Below, one piece after another: positions 35,554-44,496 of a stretch of DNA of 50,037 bases (positions are counted from its first letter, which is position 1; each line of letters starts with the position of its first letter). The notes below the pieces were generated by a model. That model saw only the letters and a list, made by a program, of their open reading frames with translations. It did no database searches and was not told the DNA's origin. The DNA is from an uncultured bacterium (GTDB lineage: Bacteria; Cyanobacteriota; Vampirovibrionia; Gastranaerophilales; Gastranaerophilaceae). The position numbers and the translations under genes were made by a program. The stretch covers positions 1-50,037 of the forward strand of contig CADBUZ010000007.1 of NCBI GenBank assembly GCA_902797985.1, in the 5' to 3' direction.

Positions 35554-35972
35554 TAGTCAGCCTCCCTATTAAAGGAAATTCTTTTTGTTTTGATAAGATA
35601 ATGCATAAAATAGTATCCGCAATTCATCCCCCAAGATACAAATATTAAGCCGATTATAACACTTAAAAACATGTTGAAGAACACATATACATAATGATGG
35701 TGGAAAAACATTTCTATAACAGGATGAGAGAATGCTGAAAAAGTGGTAAAACCTCCTGCAAACCCAACTATTAGTAGCTTTTTAATATATTCGTTTATGA
35801 GATGATGCTTTTTTATAGCTATATATGTAACAAATCCAATAATGAAACATCCTGTCATATTTACTAAAAATACTCCGATAACATTTATCGGATAATATTT
35901 GAACATTGATAATATTATGTATCTGAGAAATGCTCCAATTGCACCTCCCATAAAGATAGCTACTATTTCCAT
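35553..35972 (-). CDS. crcB: Fluoride channel subunit CrcB (first copy)
   Basis: 139 residues, four membrane helices: MGGAIGAFLRYIILS, FLVNMTGCFIIGF (pore Asn), GFAGGFTTFSAFSHP. Partner of the downstream crcB. It starts 20 bp after the His-rich TolC gene, so it is likely to be read from the same message. I found no fluoride-riboswitch-like leader in front of this operon. The tail ends RISFNREAD, positively charged on the cytosolic side. Confidence 0.93.
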   Translation of the reverse strand: MEIVAIFMGGAIGAFLRYIILSMFKYYPINVIGVFLVNMTGCFIIGFVTYIAIKKHHLINEYIKKLLIVGFAGGFTTFSAFSHPVIEMFFHHHYVYVFFNMFLSVIIGLIFVSWGMNCGYYFMHYLIKTKRISFNREAD

Positions 35973-35992
35973 ATGATAATTATATCACACAA

Positions 35993-37558
35993 TTATAAAT
36001 TATCGTGTTTGTGTAATTCTTCGTGATGGTCGTGTTTGTCGCAATCCATTATGTTGTTAAAGTTATCTATAATATCTTCATCGTGATATTTCAATGCGTG
36101 TTGTGTTCTATCGTGTAAATCTATCAAATGATAGTGCATTGCTATTTCTAATTTTATTAGTGCAATATTATAATCATAAATTGAGTTTATATAGTCTTCC
36201 ATTGCTTTATTATAGGCATTTCTTGCATATAATAATTCAAGTTGATCCATTTTGTTTTCTTTATATCGAGTATATGTGATATCTAAGTTTTCCGATGCAG
36301 TTGAGAGTTGTTTTTTTGAAACAGGTATTTTTTCTGTTGCTTTGTTTACTGTATTGACAGCTTTTCTAACCGTAAAATACAAATCTTCTTTATATTTATC
36401 TATTTCTGTCTGAGCTAATTCTATTTGAGCTTTAGCTCCTCTTATATTGTATTTTTGTTCCATCCCATTTATAGAAGATGTTAAGCTTACCCCTATTGTC
36501 ATATCATTGTTAGAAAATTTGTTTGTGTTTACAAAATTGTATCCTATGTTTCCGCTTAGTTCTGGGTAATAAGAACGTTTTATTGCAATTAGGGATTGTT
36601 CCATAGCTTTTTTTGTTGATTCAAGCACTTTTAAATCGGGACTGTTTTTATATGCTAAGTCAACTGCTTCCTTATAAGAAAAATTAGGGCGAATTATTTC
36701 TTTTTTTTCTGCTTGTAGTTTAAGTTTTTGACTTTTTGTGTAGGATACTAATTTAAACGGACTGCATTTTTGTCTATATCCGTCATCATATGATTGTGTT
36801 TCTTTTATTGTATATAATGGAGCATCTAGAAAATACATTGAATTATTTAGATTTTCTTTTGCATTTTTTAAAACATCTTCTGCCTCAATTATTTCATTTT
36901 TGATTTCTAATTGTTGAGTTTCTGCGTTTAATAAATCAGCTCTGTCAGCTTTCCCTTCGGATATCATTTGTTTGATATCTTTTATAATTTTATTATTTAT
37001 TTCATAGTTCACTTTTTTAGATTCAACTATAGAGTGCGCTCTTAATACGTCATAATATCTTGTTTTAATATCAAAAACAGTTGTGCATACACTATCCATA
37101 AATTCATATTCAGCCCCAATTTGATAGAATTTTTCCATTTTTATTCTGGCGCTGGTTCTTCCGAAATCCCAAATCATTTTACTTAAAGAGACTCCTACGT
37201 TAGGAAGTTCTCTGTATAGCGATTCAAGGTGTTTATTGTTAGAATTGTTTATTTGCCCATAGCCTACGCCTGCGCTAATCGTAGGAAAGTATACAGATTT
37301 CGCTAATCCTACATTGCTTTTTGCAATGTCTAATTCGTATTTGTGTTTTTTTATGACAGGACTGTTTTTTAATCCTATTGATATGCAGTCTTGAATAGTT
37401 AATACAGTTCCATCTTTTATGTTCTCAGGGAGAGTAGAACCTTCGTGACAGTGGCAGCAATCACAGTGAGGATGTTCTTCTGCGAAGGTGATTGAACCGT
37501 TTATCGATATTATAGTTATTATAAGAAATATTGCTAGTTTACGTAAAAATGTGTTCAT
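35993..37558 (-). CDS. TolC-family outer-membrane protein with His/Cys-rich ends
   Basis: 521 residues. Signal peptide (about 1-26), then a striking metal-ligand stretch EEHPHCDCCHCHEG right at the mature N-terminus, then the TolC repeat with LTIQDCISIGLKNSP (about 54) and a second 'FSYKEAVDLAYKNSPDL' half. The C-terminus is again His/Asp-rich (CDKHDHHEELHKHDNL). The ligands at both ends suggest a metal-efflux role like CusC/CzcC, but no CusA/CusB-type genes are adjacent. It is a paralogue of the TolC at 17654. Downstream are two crcB genes, so the operon may be for ion detoxification. Confidence 0.85.
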   Translation of the reverse strand: MNTFLRKLAIFLIITIISINGSITFAEEHPHCDCCHCHEGSTLPENIKDGTVLTIQDCISIGLKNSPVIKKHKYELDIAKSNVGLAKSVYFPTISAGVGYGQINNSNNKHLESLYRELPNVGVSLSKMIWDFGRTSARIKMEKFYQIGAEYEFMDSVCTTVFDIKTRYYDVLRAHSIVESKKVNYEINNKIIKDIKQMISEGKADRADLLNAETQQLEIKNEIIEAEDVLKNAKENLNNSMYFLDAPLYTIKETQSYDDGYRQKCSPFKLVSYTKSQKLKLQAEKKEIIRPNFSYKEAVDLAYKNSPDLKVLESTKKAMEQSLIAIKRSYYPELSGNIGYNFVNTNKFSNNDMTIGVSLTSSINGMEQKYNIRGAKAQIELAQTEIDKYKEDLYFTVRKAVNTVNKATEKIPVSKKQLSTASENLDITYTRYKENKMDQLELLYARNAYNKAMEDYINSIYDYNIALIKLEIAMHYHLIDLHDRTQHALKYHDEDIIDNFNNIMDCDKHDHHEELHKHDNL

Positions 37559-37563
37559 GAGAT

Positions 37564-37648
37564 ATTCCCAAAATCACTGACATATATATTTATATATTAT
37601 CTTTAACAAATTGCAAATGCAAGTCGTTTGCAAATTAAAATTGGGAAT
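37564..37648. promoter_or_regulatory. Inverted repeats between the response regulator and the TolC gene
   Basis: ATTCCCAA (37564-37571) pairs with TTGGGAAT (37641-37648), and inside lie TTGCAAA (37611-37617) and TTTGCAA (37627-37633). The region precedes the His-rich TolC start and follows the response regulator stop. It could be a regulator site or a weak terminator. Confidence 0.35.
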
Positions 37649-37661
37649 AATAGAAACTTTT

Positions 37662-38336
37662 TTAAACGAGCCCTTCCTTTACGGCTTTAACGGCAGCTTG
37701 TACTCTATCATTAACACACATTTTTTGAAGGATAGAGCATACGTGAGCTTTTGCTGTGTGTACACTTACAATTAGTTCCTTTGCGATTTCTGTATTGCTT
37801 TTTCCTGCAACTAAATGTTTTAAAACTTCTCGTTCTCTTTCTGTTAATGGAATTTGATTTTCTGTATGGTTTCCGTCGCTTATTAATTTAAAATTTTCTT
37901 GTTTAGGGAAAGCTTTAAAAACTCTTTTCCCAATTTCTGCATCAAGCCAGCAAACACCGTGATAAACGTCCCTTATTACATCTGCTAGTTTTGTTGGATC
38001 TATATCTTTAAGACAGTAGCCTGTTGCACCTGAGTTTAGTGTTGCAATTACTTCTTCTTCTCTGTCGTGAGATGTAAGTGCAATTATTTTGATGTCTTTA
38101 TGCATTTCTTCTATTTTGAGCATTGCTTCTATCCCATTCATCCCAGGTAATCCTAAATCCATTAAAACAACATCAGGAGTATACTTTTCAATAAGACGTA
38201 ATCCATCTGTGGCATTGTCACTTTCCGCAACAACATTTATATCTTCGTTTTCGTTTAGGGCGCACCTTAGTCCTACTCTTGTTAATTTAAAGTCCTCAAC
38301 TATTACAACTGAAATTTCTTTTTCTTTAACTGTCAT
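37662..38336 (-). CDS. NarL/FixJ-family response regulator
   Basis: 224 residues from ATG at 38336 (AAGGAG seven nt upstream; a longer in-frame start has no such site). Receiver domain: VVIVEDFKLTRVG, phospho-acceptor Asp in VLMDLGLPGMNG (about residue 58), ALTSHDREEE and CLKDI. Output domain: LTEREREVLKHLVAGKSNTEIAKELIVSV, a LuxR-type helix-turn-helix. It binds DNA when phosphorylated. No histidine kinase gene adjoins it, so it is an orphan here. The His-rich TolC/crcB operon begins right downstream and is a candidate target. Confidence 0.94.
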   Translation of the reverse strand: MTVKEKEISVVIVEDFKLTRVGLRCALNENEDINVVAESDNATDGLRLIEKYTPDVVLMDLGLPGMNGIEAMLKIEEMHKDIKIIALTSHDREEEVIATLNSGATGYCLKDIDPTKLADVIRDVYHGVCWLDAEIGKRVFKAFPKQENFKLISDGNHTENQIPLTEREREVLKHLVAGKSNTEIAKELIVSVHTAKAHVCSILQKMCVNDRVQAAVKAVKEGLV

Positions 38337-38458
38337 TTTTTTCTCCTTTTTATAATCTTTAAATTTATTATAAAAACGTGAATTTTCTTGGTATATTAGC
38401 CAGTTGGGGAATATCACAGAATATTTTCTACAAGAATTTTTTATATTATAATTTATGT

Positions 38459-39655
38459 ATGACTATGAAAGGTGCATATACTTGTATATTTGGTGGCGGT
38501 GCTGTTAGAGGAATAGCTTATGTTGGTGCCATTAAGGCATTAAAACAACTTAATTTTAATGTTAAAACACTTGTAGGTTCTTCTGTTGGTTCTATTATTG
38601 CATCTTTATTAGCAGTTGGTTATTCTGAAGATGAAATTAACGATATTTTGATGGATGTTAATTTTGAATTGTTTAGAGATATTCATTTCGGTCTTAATAA
38701 AGATTTTGCACTCAGTAAAGGTAATGTTTTTACTGAATGGATAAGGGATGCAATTGAGAAGAAAGTTTATGGACTTGATTATAAAAAAGGGTGTAATAAA
38801 CCTGTTACATTTGCTGATATTAAAAGAAATTTAATTATTCTTACAACAGATTTAAATAATTTTAAATCAGAGGAGTTTTCCACATTTGAAACCCCTGATT
38901 TTGAGATAGCTACGGCAGTTAGAATTTCATGCAGTATGCCTGGGTTAATGACTCCCGTTGAGATTGACGGAAAGAGATTAGTTGACGGAGATGTGTTAAA
39001 GGGTATTCCTCTTTGGAAATTGTCAAAAAATATTGATGTCCCTGATAACAGAGTGCTTGAGTTTAGGCTTGAAGGAGATACTGTTCAGAAAACGGGGAAT
39101 ACTTTTGAGTTTTTAAATTCTATATATAGCTGTATGACTTCTGCATCGACTGATTTTATAATGGACGTTTTTGGTGAAAACGATAAATACGATTATGTGA
39201 AAATAACTACAGGTAATATTATTGTAATTGATTTTAATATGTCCAAAGAAACAAGGGAAAGTATTGTTAATATGGGATATAATGATTCAATTAAATATCT
39301 TACAGAAGACTGTGTTTCTAAAAAAATGCAGATTGCAAACATTTATTTGAAAATGATAGACTATATTGAAGATATTATAAAAGCCTTGAAATATGCGTCA
39401 GTAAAAGATACGCTTGAAGTGTTAAAGGAATTGTTTATGTATATGTCAGATTATTATAAATATATAGATGCAAATATTTTTGAATGTTTGTGGACTTTGA
39501 AAAATGATATATTAACATCTCCAAAAAGAAGATTTTTATTTGGTTCAGAAAAATTTAAAAATAAAGAGTCTTTAATTGATAGATCAGATATAATCAATAA
39601 AGTAATAAAAGAAAAGCATGATGAGTTAATTGATTATATCGAAAATGTCGGATAA
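38459..39655 (+). CDS. Patatin-like phospholipase
   Basis: 398 residues from the ATG at 38459, or 396 from 38465; neither has a clear ribosome site. Oxyanion-hole motif FGGGAVRGIAYVG (about 9-21), nucleophile motif VGSSVGSI (GxSxG, about 38-44) and DGDVLKG (catalytic Asp, about 178). These Ser/Asp hydrolases free fatty acids from phospholipids. A long helical C-terminal region (about 240-398) is of unknown role. It is divergent from the response regulator, sharing about 120 bp of promoter space, and its 3' end is 6 bp from the convergent dnaE stop. Confidence 0.92.
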   Translation: MTMKGAYTCIFGGGAVRGIAYVGAIKALKQLNFNVKTLVGSSVGSIIASLLAVGYSEDEINDILMDVNFELFRDIHFGLNKDFALSKGNVFTEWIRDAIEKKVYGLDYKKGCNKPVTFADIKRNLIILTTDLNNFKSEEFSTFETPDFEIATAVRISCSMPGLMTPVEIDGKRLVDGDVLKGIPLWKLSKNIDVPDNRVLEFRLEGDTVQKTGNTFEFLNSIYSCMTSASTDFIMDVFGENDKYDYVKITTGNIIVIDFNMSKETRESIVNMGYNDSIKYLTEDCVSKKMQIANIYLKMIDYIEDIIKALKYASVKDTLEVLKELFMYMSDYYKYIDANIFECLWTLKNDILTSPKRRFLFGSEKFKNKESLIDRSDIINKVIKEKHDELIDYIENVG

Positions 39656-39661
39656 AAAGTT

Positions 39662-42600
39662 TTAATCCATAGATTTTATAGAAACGGCAACTTTGCCGTT
39701 AAAGTGTTTGTCAATTGAGTTTTTCAGGTCGTTTGTTGCACTTACCCAGAAGGTAGAGCTTGTTAAAATTTTATCGTTTGTTTCAGGAATTTTGAATAAT
39801 ACAGGGTCTGAACCGTGGTACTGTGCTAAGATGTCTTTTACTCCGCAGAGTTCTTCGTATTTTAATTCGGTATTTAATGTTATTGTTACCAAATTAGAAT
39901 TTTCAACAGGTTTTATTGTGTCTATTAATAAACTTGTAGAGCCTTCTTCTCTGTGTTGAACTTTCCCTGATATTATAACTTTGTTTTCTTGAACAAGAAA
40001 ATCTCCATATTCCATAACAACTTTGTTAAATGCAACAACTTCAACTTTTTCCGATAAATCTTCTATTGTTGCAATCATAACAAATTTTGTAGGATCTTTT
40101 TTTGTAGGGATTTTTCTTACTGCTGTTACTAATCCGCAAATTGTAGCCATTGATTTTTCAGGCATGTTTGCTAATTCGGAAATATTATGAGTCCTCAAGA
40201 ACGGCAGATTTTTTCTAATTGAAAAAAGCGGGTGTGATGTGACGTAAAATCCTAAAAATTCTTTTTCAAATTGTTGAATTATTTTGTCGGGATATTCTTC
40301 TCCTGTTCCTGATAATTGGAATTGAACAGAGGCGAATTCATCGTTATCCGGCAACGTTGAGAATAAACTTACTTGCCCCATTGCTTTTTCTTTAGCCTGT
40401 CTTGCTGCGGAAGAAAGAATATATTCAAGATTGTCCATAAGCTGTTTTCTGCTTTTTTCAATATTAGAAAAAGCACCTGATTTTATTAGTCCTTCTAATG
40501 TTTTTTTGTTTACGCATTTTGCGTCTAGTCGACTGCAGTAATCATATATATTTTTGTAGTCGCCATTTTTTTCACGTTCTTCGATAATAGCATTTACAAC
40601 ATTCACTCCTACTCCTTTGATAGCGGCAAGTCCAAATCTAATATCGTTTCCGTCAGGAGTATATTCAAGGAATGACTTATTTATATCAGGAGGAAGGATT
40701 TTTATTCCGTATTTTTGAGCTTCTTCTATATATAATTGGGTTTGATCTTGTCTGTCAGCTACGCTTGATAATAGAGCAGATAGGTATTCAACAGGGTAAT
40801 GACATTTTAAGTAAGCTGTTTGATAAGCAACAAATGCGTATGCTGCAGAGTGTGCACGGTTAAAACAGTATGATGCGAAAGCAAGAATTTGGTTGAATAA
40901 TTTTTCAGCTCCTTCTTTGCTCATGCCGTGTTTTGCAGAAGCATTGATAAATTTGCCACGTTGTTCTTCCATCGCTTTTTGGTCTTTTTTACCCATCATA
41001 CGGCGGACTTGGTCAGCTTGACCGAGTGAGTAATCCGCAAGGATTTGGAACACTTGCATAATCTGTTCCTGATAAACAATTGTTCCGTACGTATCTTTTA
41101 ATACAGGTTCAAGATCAGGATGAGCATAGGTTACTTCTTGTTCCCCATGTTTACGGGCAACAAAGTCATCAACCATGCCTGATCCCAATGGCCCCGGACG
41201 AAAAAGAGCAACAAGTGCACCTAAATCTTCAAATACGTCAGGTTTTAATCTTTTTACAAGGTTAATCATACCTTGAGATTCAAGCTGGAACACCCCAACT
41301 GTTTCACCTTTTGATAACATTTCGTATGTCGGTTTGTCGTCAAGAGGAATATGGTTTATGTCCAACTTTACATCTCTATATTTTTCAACCATTTTAACAG
41401 TTTTTGTAATCATCGTAAGGTTACGCAAACCGAGAAAGTCCATTTTTAACAAATCGAGAACTTCAGTTGCTTCGTGTTTAGGATAACCTGTTTGAACAAT
41501 CCCTTCTTTTGATGGTTGAACAGGAAGGATTGTATCCAGTGGCGCGTGAGAAATTATAACCCCCGCTGCGTGAGTACCTGTTCCACATTTTAATCCTTCT
41601 ATGGCAATTGCCATATCAACCCATCTTTTAAAACTTATTTCCTTTTGTGTTTCAGGGTTGATTATTTTATAATCTTCGTCATATAACTGTCTTAGCTCGG
41701 AGCCTTCTGCTTTAATAGCATCTTTTAACCATTCTGCTTTTGGGTTGTCATTTTTAGCAAGTTCCAATGCAGGCTCTATTAGTCCTGTTAATCTGTTACT
41801 TTCTCCGAATGGTACTTGAAGTACACGCCCAACACCTTTGAAAGCAGCTTTAGGTGCGTATGTTGAAAAAGTAATTATCTGACAGACTTTGTCTTCTCCA
41901 TACTTGTTAACAACATAATCAATTACCTCACCTCGTCGTTCAATACAGAAGTCGATATCGATATCGGGCATTGTAAAACGTTCAGGATTTAAGAATCTTT
42001 CAAACAACAGTTTGTGAAAAATAGGGTCTATGTCAGTAATTTCAAGTGCATATGCAACGATTGAACCGGCAGCTGAACCACGGCCGGGACCTACAGGAAT
42101 GTCGTGGGTTTTTGCGTAGTGTATAAAGTCCCACGTAATCAAGAAGTATGCGGGGAATCCCATTTGCTCTATTACACCCAGTTCATACTTCGCTCTTTCG
42201 TATATCTTATCTGGAACGGGTTCTCCGTATCGTTTTTTGAGCCCCTCCATTACAAGATAATTTAGGTATGTTTCTGTTGTGTATCCATGAGGTACTTCGT
42301 AATGTGGAAGTGGTGCATCGTGCAATTTGATTTTTAAATCACATTTGTTTGCGATATCTTCTGTGTTTTTTACACATTCTTCAAAAAGTTCTGCATCCAT
42401 CCATCTGAAAGCATCTCGCATTTCTTCTTTTGTTTTTACATAAAATTCATTATTTGAAAAACTAAATCGGTTTGGATCATCTTTGTTTGAATTTGTTTGA
42501 AGGCATAACAAAGTGTCATGCATATCAGCATCAGATTTTTTTAGATAGTGTGAGTCGTTTGTAATGACCATTTTAATATCAAGTTCTTTTGCGATATTTA

Positions 42601-43165
42601 TCAAATCAGGGTTTGTTCTTTTTTGTTCTTCAAGCCCGTGGTCTTGAAGTTCGATGTAGTAATCTTCTCCAAACAAATCTTTATATTTTTGTGCTACAGC
42701 GGTTGCTTGTTCTTTATCGCCCTTTAATAATTCTTGTAGAACTTCCCCTGCTAGGCATGCTGAACAACAGACTAAACCTTCGTGATGATCTTTTAACAAT
42801 TCCCAATTGATACGAGGTTTGTAATAAAATCCTTCACACCACGCAGTAGACACCAGTTTTATTAGGTTAAAATACCCTGTAGTATTTTTAGCAATCAGAA
42901 TAAGGTGATAAAGAGGGTTGTGTGCGGAGTTCTTATCGTGAATATCTCCGTCGTGCACGTAAAATTCGCATCCAACTAACGGTTTTACCCCTTGTTTTAG
43001 AGCGTATTCATAAAATTCAATAGCAGAATACATAACACCGTGGTCAGTTATCGCAATAGCAGGCATGTCATTTTCTTTAGCAAAATCAACTAAATCATTT
43101 ACCCTAATCGCCCCATCCAGTAGTGAATATTCTGTGTGAATGTGTAGTGGAACAAATTTTGACAT
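39662..43165 (-). CDS. dnaE: DNA polymerase III alpha subunit
   Basis: 1167 residues, typical DnaE1 size. N-terminal PHP domain (HIHTEYSLLDGAI), the polymerase core with PDIDIDF (catalytic Asp pair, about 400), GPGRGSAAGSIVAY, and YQEQIMQ; then the helix-hairpin-helix region (FGLAAIKGVGVNVVNAI) and an OB-fold near the C-terminus (TICGLVTAVRKIPTKK). It is the replicative polymerase. Single gene on the minus strand between the patatin and yidC genes. Confidence 0.98.
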   Translation of the reverse strand: MSKFVPLHIHTEYSLLDGAIRVNDLVDFAKENDMPAIAITDHGVMYSAIEFYEYALKQGVKPLVGCEFYVHDGDIHDKNSAHNPLYHLILIAKNTTGYFNLIKLVSTAWCEGFYYKPRINWELLKDHHEGLVCCSACLAGEVLQELLKGDKEQATAVAQKYKDLFGEDYYIELQDHGLEEQKRTNPDLINIAKELDIKMVITNDSHYLKKSDADMHDTLLCLQTNSNKDDPNRFSFSNNEFYVKTKEEMRDAFRWMDAELFEECVKNTEDIANKCDLKIKLHDAPLPHYEVPHGYTTETYLNYLVMEGLKKRYGEPVPDKIYERAKYELGVIEQMGFPAYFLITWDFIHYAKTHDIPVGPGRGSAAGSIVAYALEITDIDPIFHKLLFERFLNPERFTMPDIDIDFCIERRGEVIDYVVNKYGEDKVCQIITFSTYAPKAAFKGVGRVLQVPFGESNRLTGLIEPALELAKNDNPKAEWLKDAIKAEGSELRQLYDEDYKIINPETQKEISFKRWVDMAIAIEGLKCGTGTHAAGVIISHAPLDTILPVQPSKEGIVQTGYPKHEATEVLDLLKMDFLGLRNLTMITKTVKMVEKYRDVKLDINHIPLDDKPTYEMLSKGETVGVFQLESQGMINLVKRLKPDVFEDLGALVALFRPGPLGSGMVDDFVARKHGEQEVTYAHPDLEPVLKDTYGTIVYQEQIMQVFQILADYSLGQADQVRRMMGKKDQKAMEEQRGKFINASAKHGMSKEGAEKLFNQILAFASYCFNRAHSAAYAFVAYQTAYLKCHYPVEYLSALLSSVADRQDQTQLYIEEAQKYGIKILPPDINKSFLEYTPDGNDIRFGLAAIKGVGVNVVNAIIEEREKNGDYKNIYDYCSRLDAKCVNKKTLEGLIKSGAFSNIEKSRKQLMDNLEYILSSAARQAKEKAMGQVSLFSTLPDNDEFASVQFQLSGTGEEYPDKIIQQFEKEFLGFYVTSHPLFSIRKNLPFLRTHNISELANMPEKSMATICGLVTAVRKIPTKKDPTKFVMIATIEDLSEKVEVVAFNKVVMEYGDFLVQENKVIISGKVQHREEGSTSLLIDTIKPVENSNLVTITLNTELKYEELCGVKDILAQYHGSDPVLFKIPETNDKILTSSTFWVSATNDLKNSIDKHFNGKVAVSIKSMD

Positions 43166-43326
43166 AACTATAACTTATCACAAGATAATATGTATTTTTG
43201 TAAAATTTATATGTTTAATTTATATCATTGAACAATTTGACTTAGTTCTTCTTTTATAATATCGTCTTACTTGTATAGCTTGTACTTTTGTCAGGCATGT
43301 TTAAATAATGAAGATTGGGGATAAAT

Positions 43327-44415
43327 ATGGATTTTGTAACTTTAACTATAAAAATACTTAAAATATTATCAGATATTGCAGGTAGCTATGGCTTAGGCAT
43401 TATTTTATTGACAGTAATTGTAAGAATGGCAATGTGGCCATTAAGTGTTTCTCAACAACGTTCTATGAAACAAATGCAAGCCCTCCAGCCAAGAATGAAA
43501 GCTATTCAGGAACGTTATAAAAACGATCCTCAAACAATGCAAAGAAAAATGATGGAGTTCTATAAAGAACACAACTTTAATCCTATGTCAGGATGTTTTC
43601 CTTTGTTGATACAAATGCCGATATTTATCTTATTGTACTCATCTTTAATGAGTCCGCAATTTATACAAATGGCTGGTAATGCTCCATTTTTGTTCGTCAA
43701 CAGTTTGGATGAAACACTAAGAACAAATGCAGGTGTTTCAAAAGATGGTGTTATGGGCGTTTCTAATACGGCTAAATTCATGACAGGAAAAACAGCAACA
43801 GTTTATCTGAAAGATGAAACCTTGACCGTTAAAATAGATAAACCTAATGATGCTGTTGGGGTTCAAGGTAAATTAACCCCCGGTGAACCTGTTGAGTTAA
43901 AAGTTAATATAGATAATTTAAAAGATTTAAAATTTAGCCAATTTGACCAAATAAAAAAAGCTGATATAGAAGTAACTAACACTATGACAAAAGAATCAGA
44001 GCTTATTACATTCGAAAGAAAAGGTTATTTGTTAGTTGCAACTTATCCGACTATTCCTGTTCAGTCAAAATTCCATTTTGATGTTTTGATTTTGATTGCG
44101 TTATTTGGTTTGACAATGGTATTTACGCAAAAAGCTATGATGGCTATGAACAAAGGACAAGAAATTGATCCTAGCCAGAAAGCGGTGCAAAAATCAATGA
44201 ACTTATTCATGCCGATAATGTTGTGTGGTACGTTTGTTCTCATTCCTATCCCTGCAGGGGTATTGTTGTACTTGATTTCAAGTAATATCGTTCAAATATG
44301 TCAAACAATATTGATTAACAAAAAACTTGATATAGAGTTTGCTCATGAAAAAGAAAAAGTGACTGACGAAGAAGTTGAAAACGCTAAAAAAGTTGAAGAT
44401 AAGAATAAAAACTAA
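43327..44415 (+). CDS. yidC: YidC/Oxa1-family membrane insertase with a large periplasmic insert
   Basis: 362 residues from ATG at 43327, after GGGGATA; an in-frame TTG at 43315 is less likely. First helix block SYGLGIILLTVIVRMAMWPL, cytosolic coiled hairpin (MKQMQALQPRMKAIQERYKN), second helix block GCFPLLIQMPIFILLYSSL. A beta-rich insert of about 120 residues (about 125-245, with TATVYLKDETLTVKIDKP) follows before the last helices (FDVLILIALFGLTMVFT..., AGVLLYLISSNIVQI). In E. coli YidC the big periplasmic domain is between the first two helices; here the extra domain sits in the later periplasmic loop. It ends in a Lys-rich tail, probably ribosome-binding. Confidence 0.93.
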   Translation: MDFVTLTIKILKILSDIAGSYGLGIILLTVIVRMAMWPLSVSQQRSMKQMQALQPRMKAIQERYKNDPQTMQRKMMEFYKEHNFNPMSGCFPLLIQMPIFILLYSSLMSPQFIQMAGNAPFLFVNSLDETLRTNAGVSKDGVMGVSNTAKFMTGKTATVYLKDETLTVKIDKPNDAVGVQGKLTPGEPVELKVNIDNLKDLKFSQFDQIKKADIEVTNTMTKESELITFERKGYLLVATYPTIPVQSKFHFDVLILIALFGLTMVFTQKAMMAMNKGQEIDPSQKAVQKSMNLFMPIMLCGTFVLIPIPAGVLLYLISSNIVQICQTILINKKLDIEFAHEKEKVTDEEVENAKKVEDKNKN

Positions 44416-44448
44416 TGGTGGGGCTAAAATATAAAACCTCACCTCTAA

Positions 44449-44475
44449 CCCCTCTCCTATTGTTTAGGAGAGGGG
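44449..44475. repeat. Perfect palindrome CCCCTCTCCT / AGGAGAGGGG
   Basis: A 10-bp perfect stem (44449-44458 / 44466-44475) with a 7-nt loop, preceded by ACCTCACCTCTAA. The string CCTCACC..TAACCCCTCTCCT is a well-known kind of dispersed intergenic palindrome seen in many bacteria. It lies between yidC and queA, with queA's AAAGGA ribosome site about 10 bp beyond it. Confidence 0.7.
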
Positions 44476-44496
44476 AATAACTTGAAAGGAATATAA

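Noticed and set aside
35972-37661. Fluoride riboswitch ahead of the crcB genes
   Set aside because: The first crcB follows the TolC gene by 20 bp, and the leader before TolC shows only AT-rich inverted repeats, not the riboswitch core.
44416-44496. PreQ1 riboswitch before queA
   Set aside because: The gap holds only a perfect palindrome of the dispersed type; no preQ1 aptamer pattern was visible.
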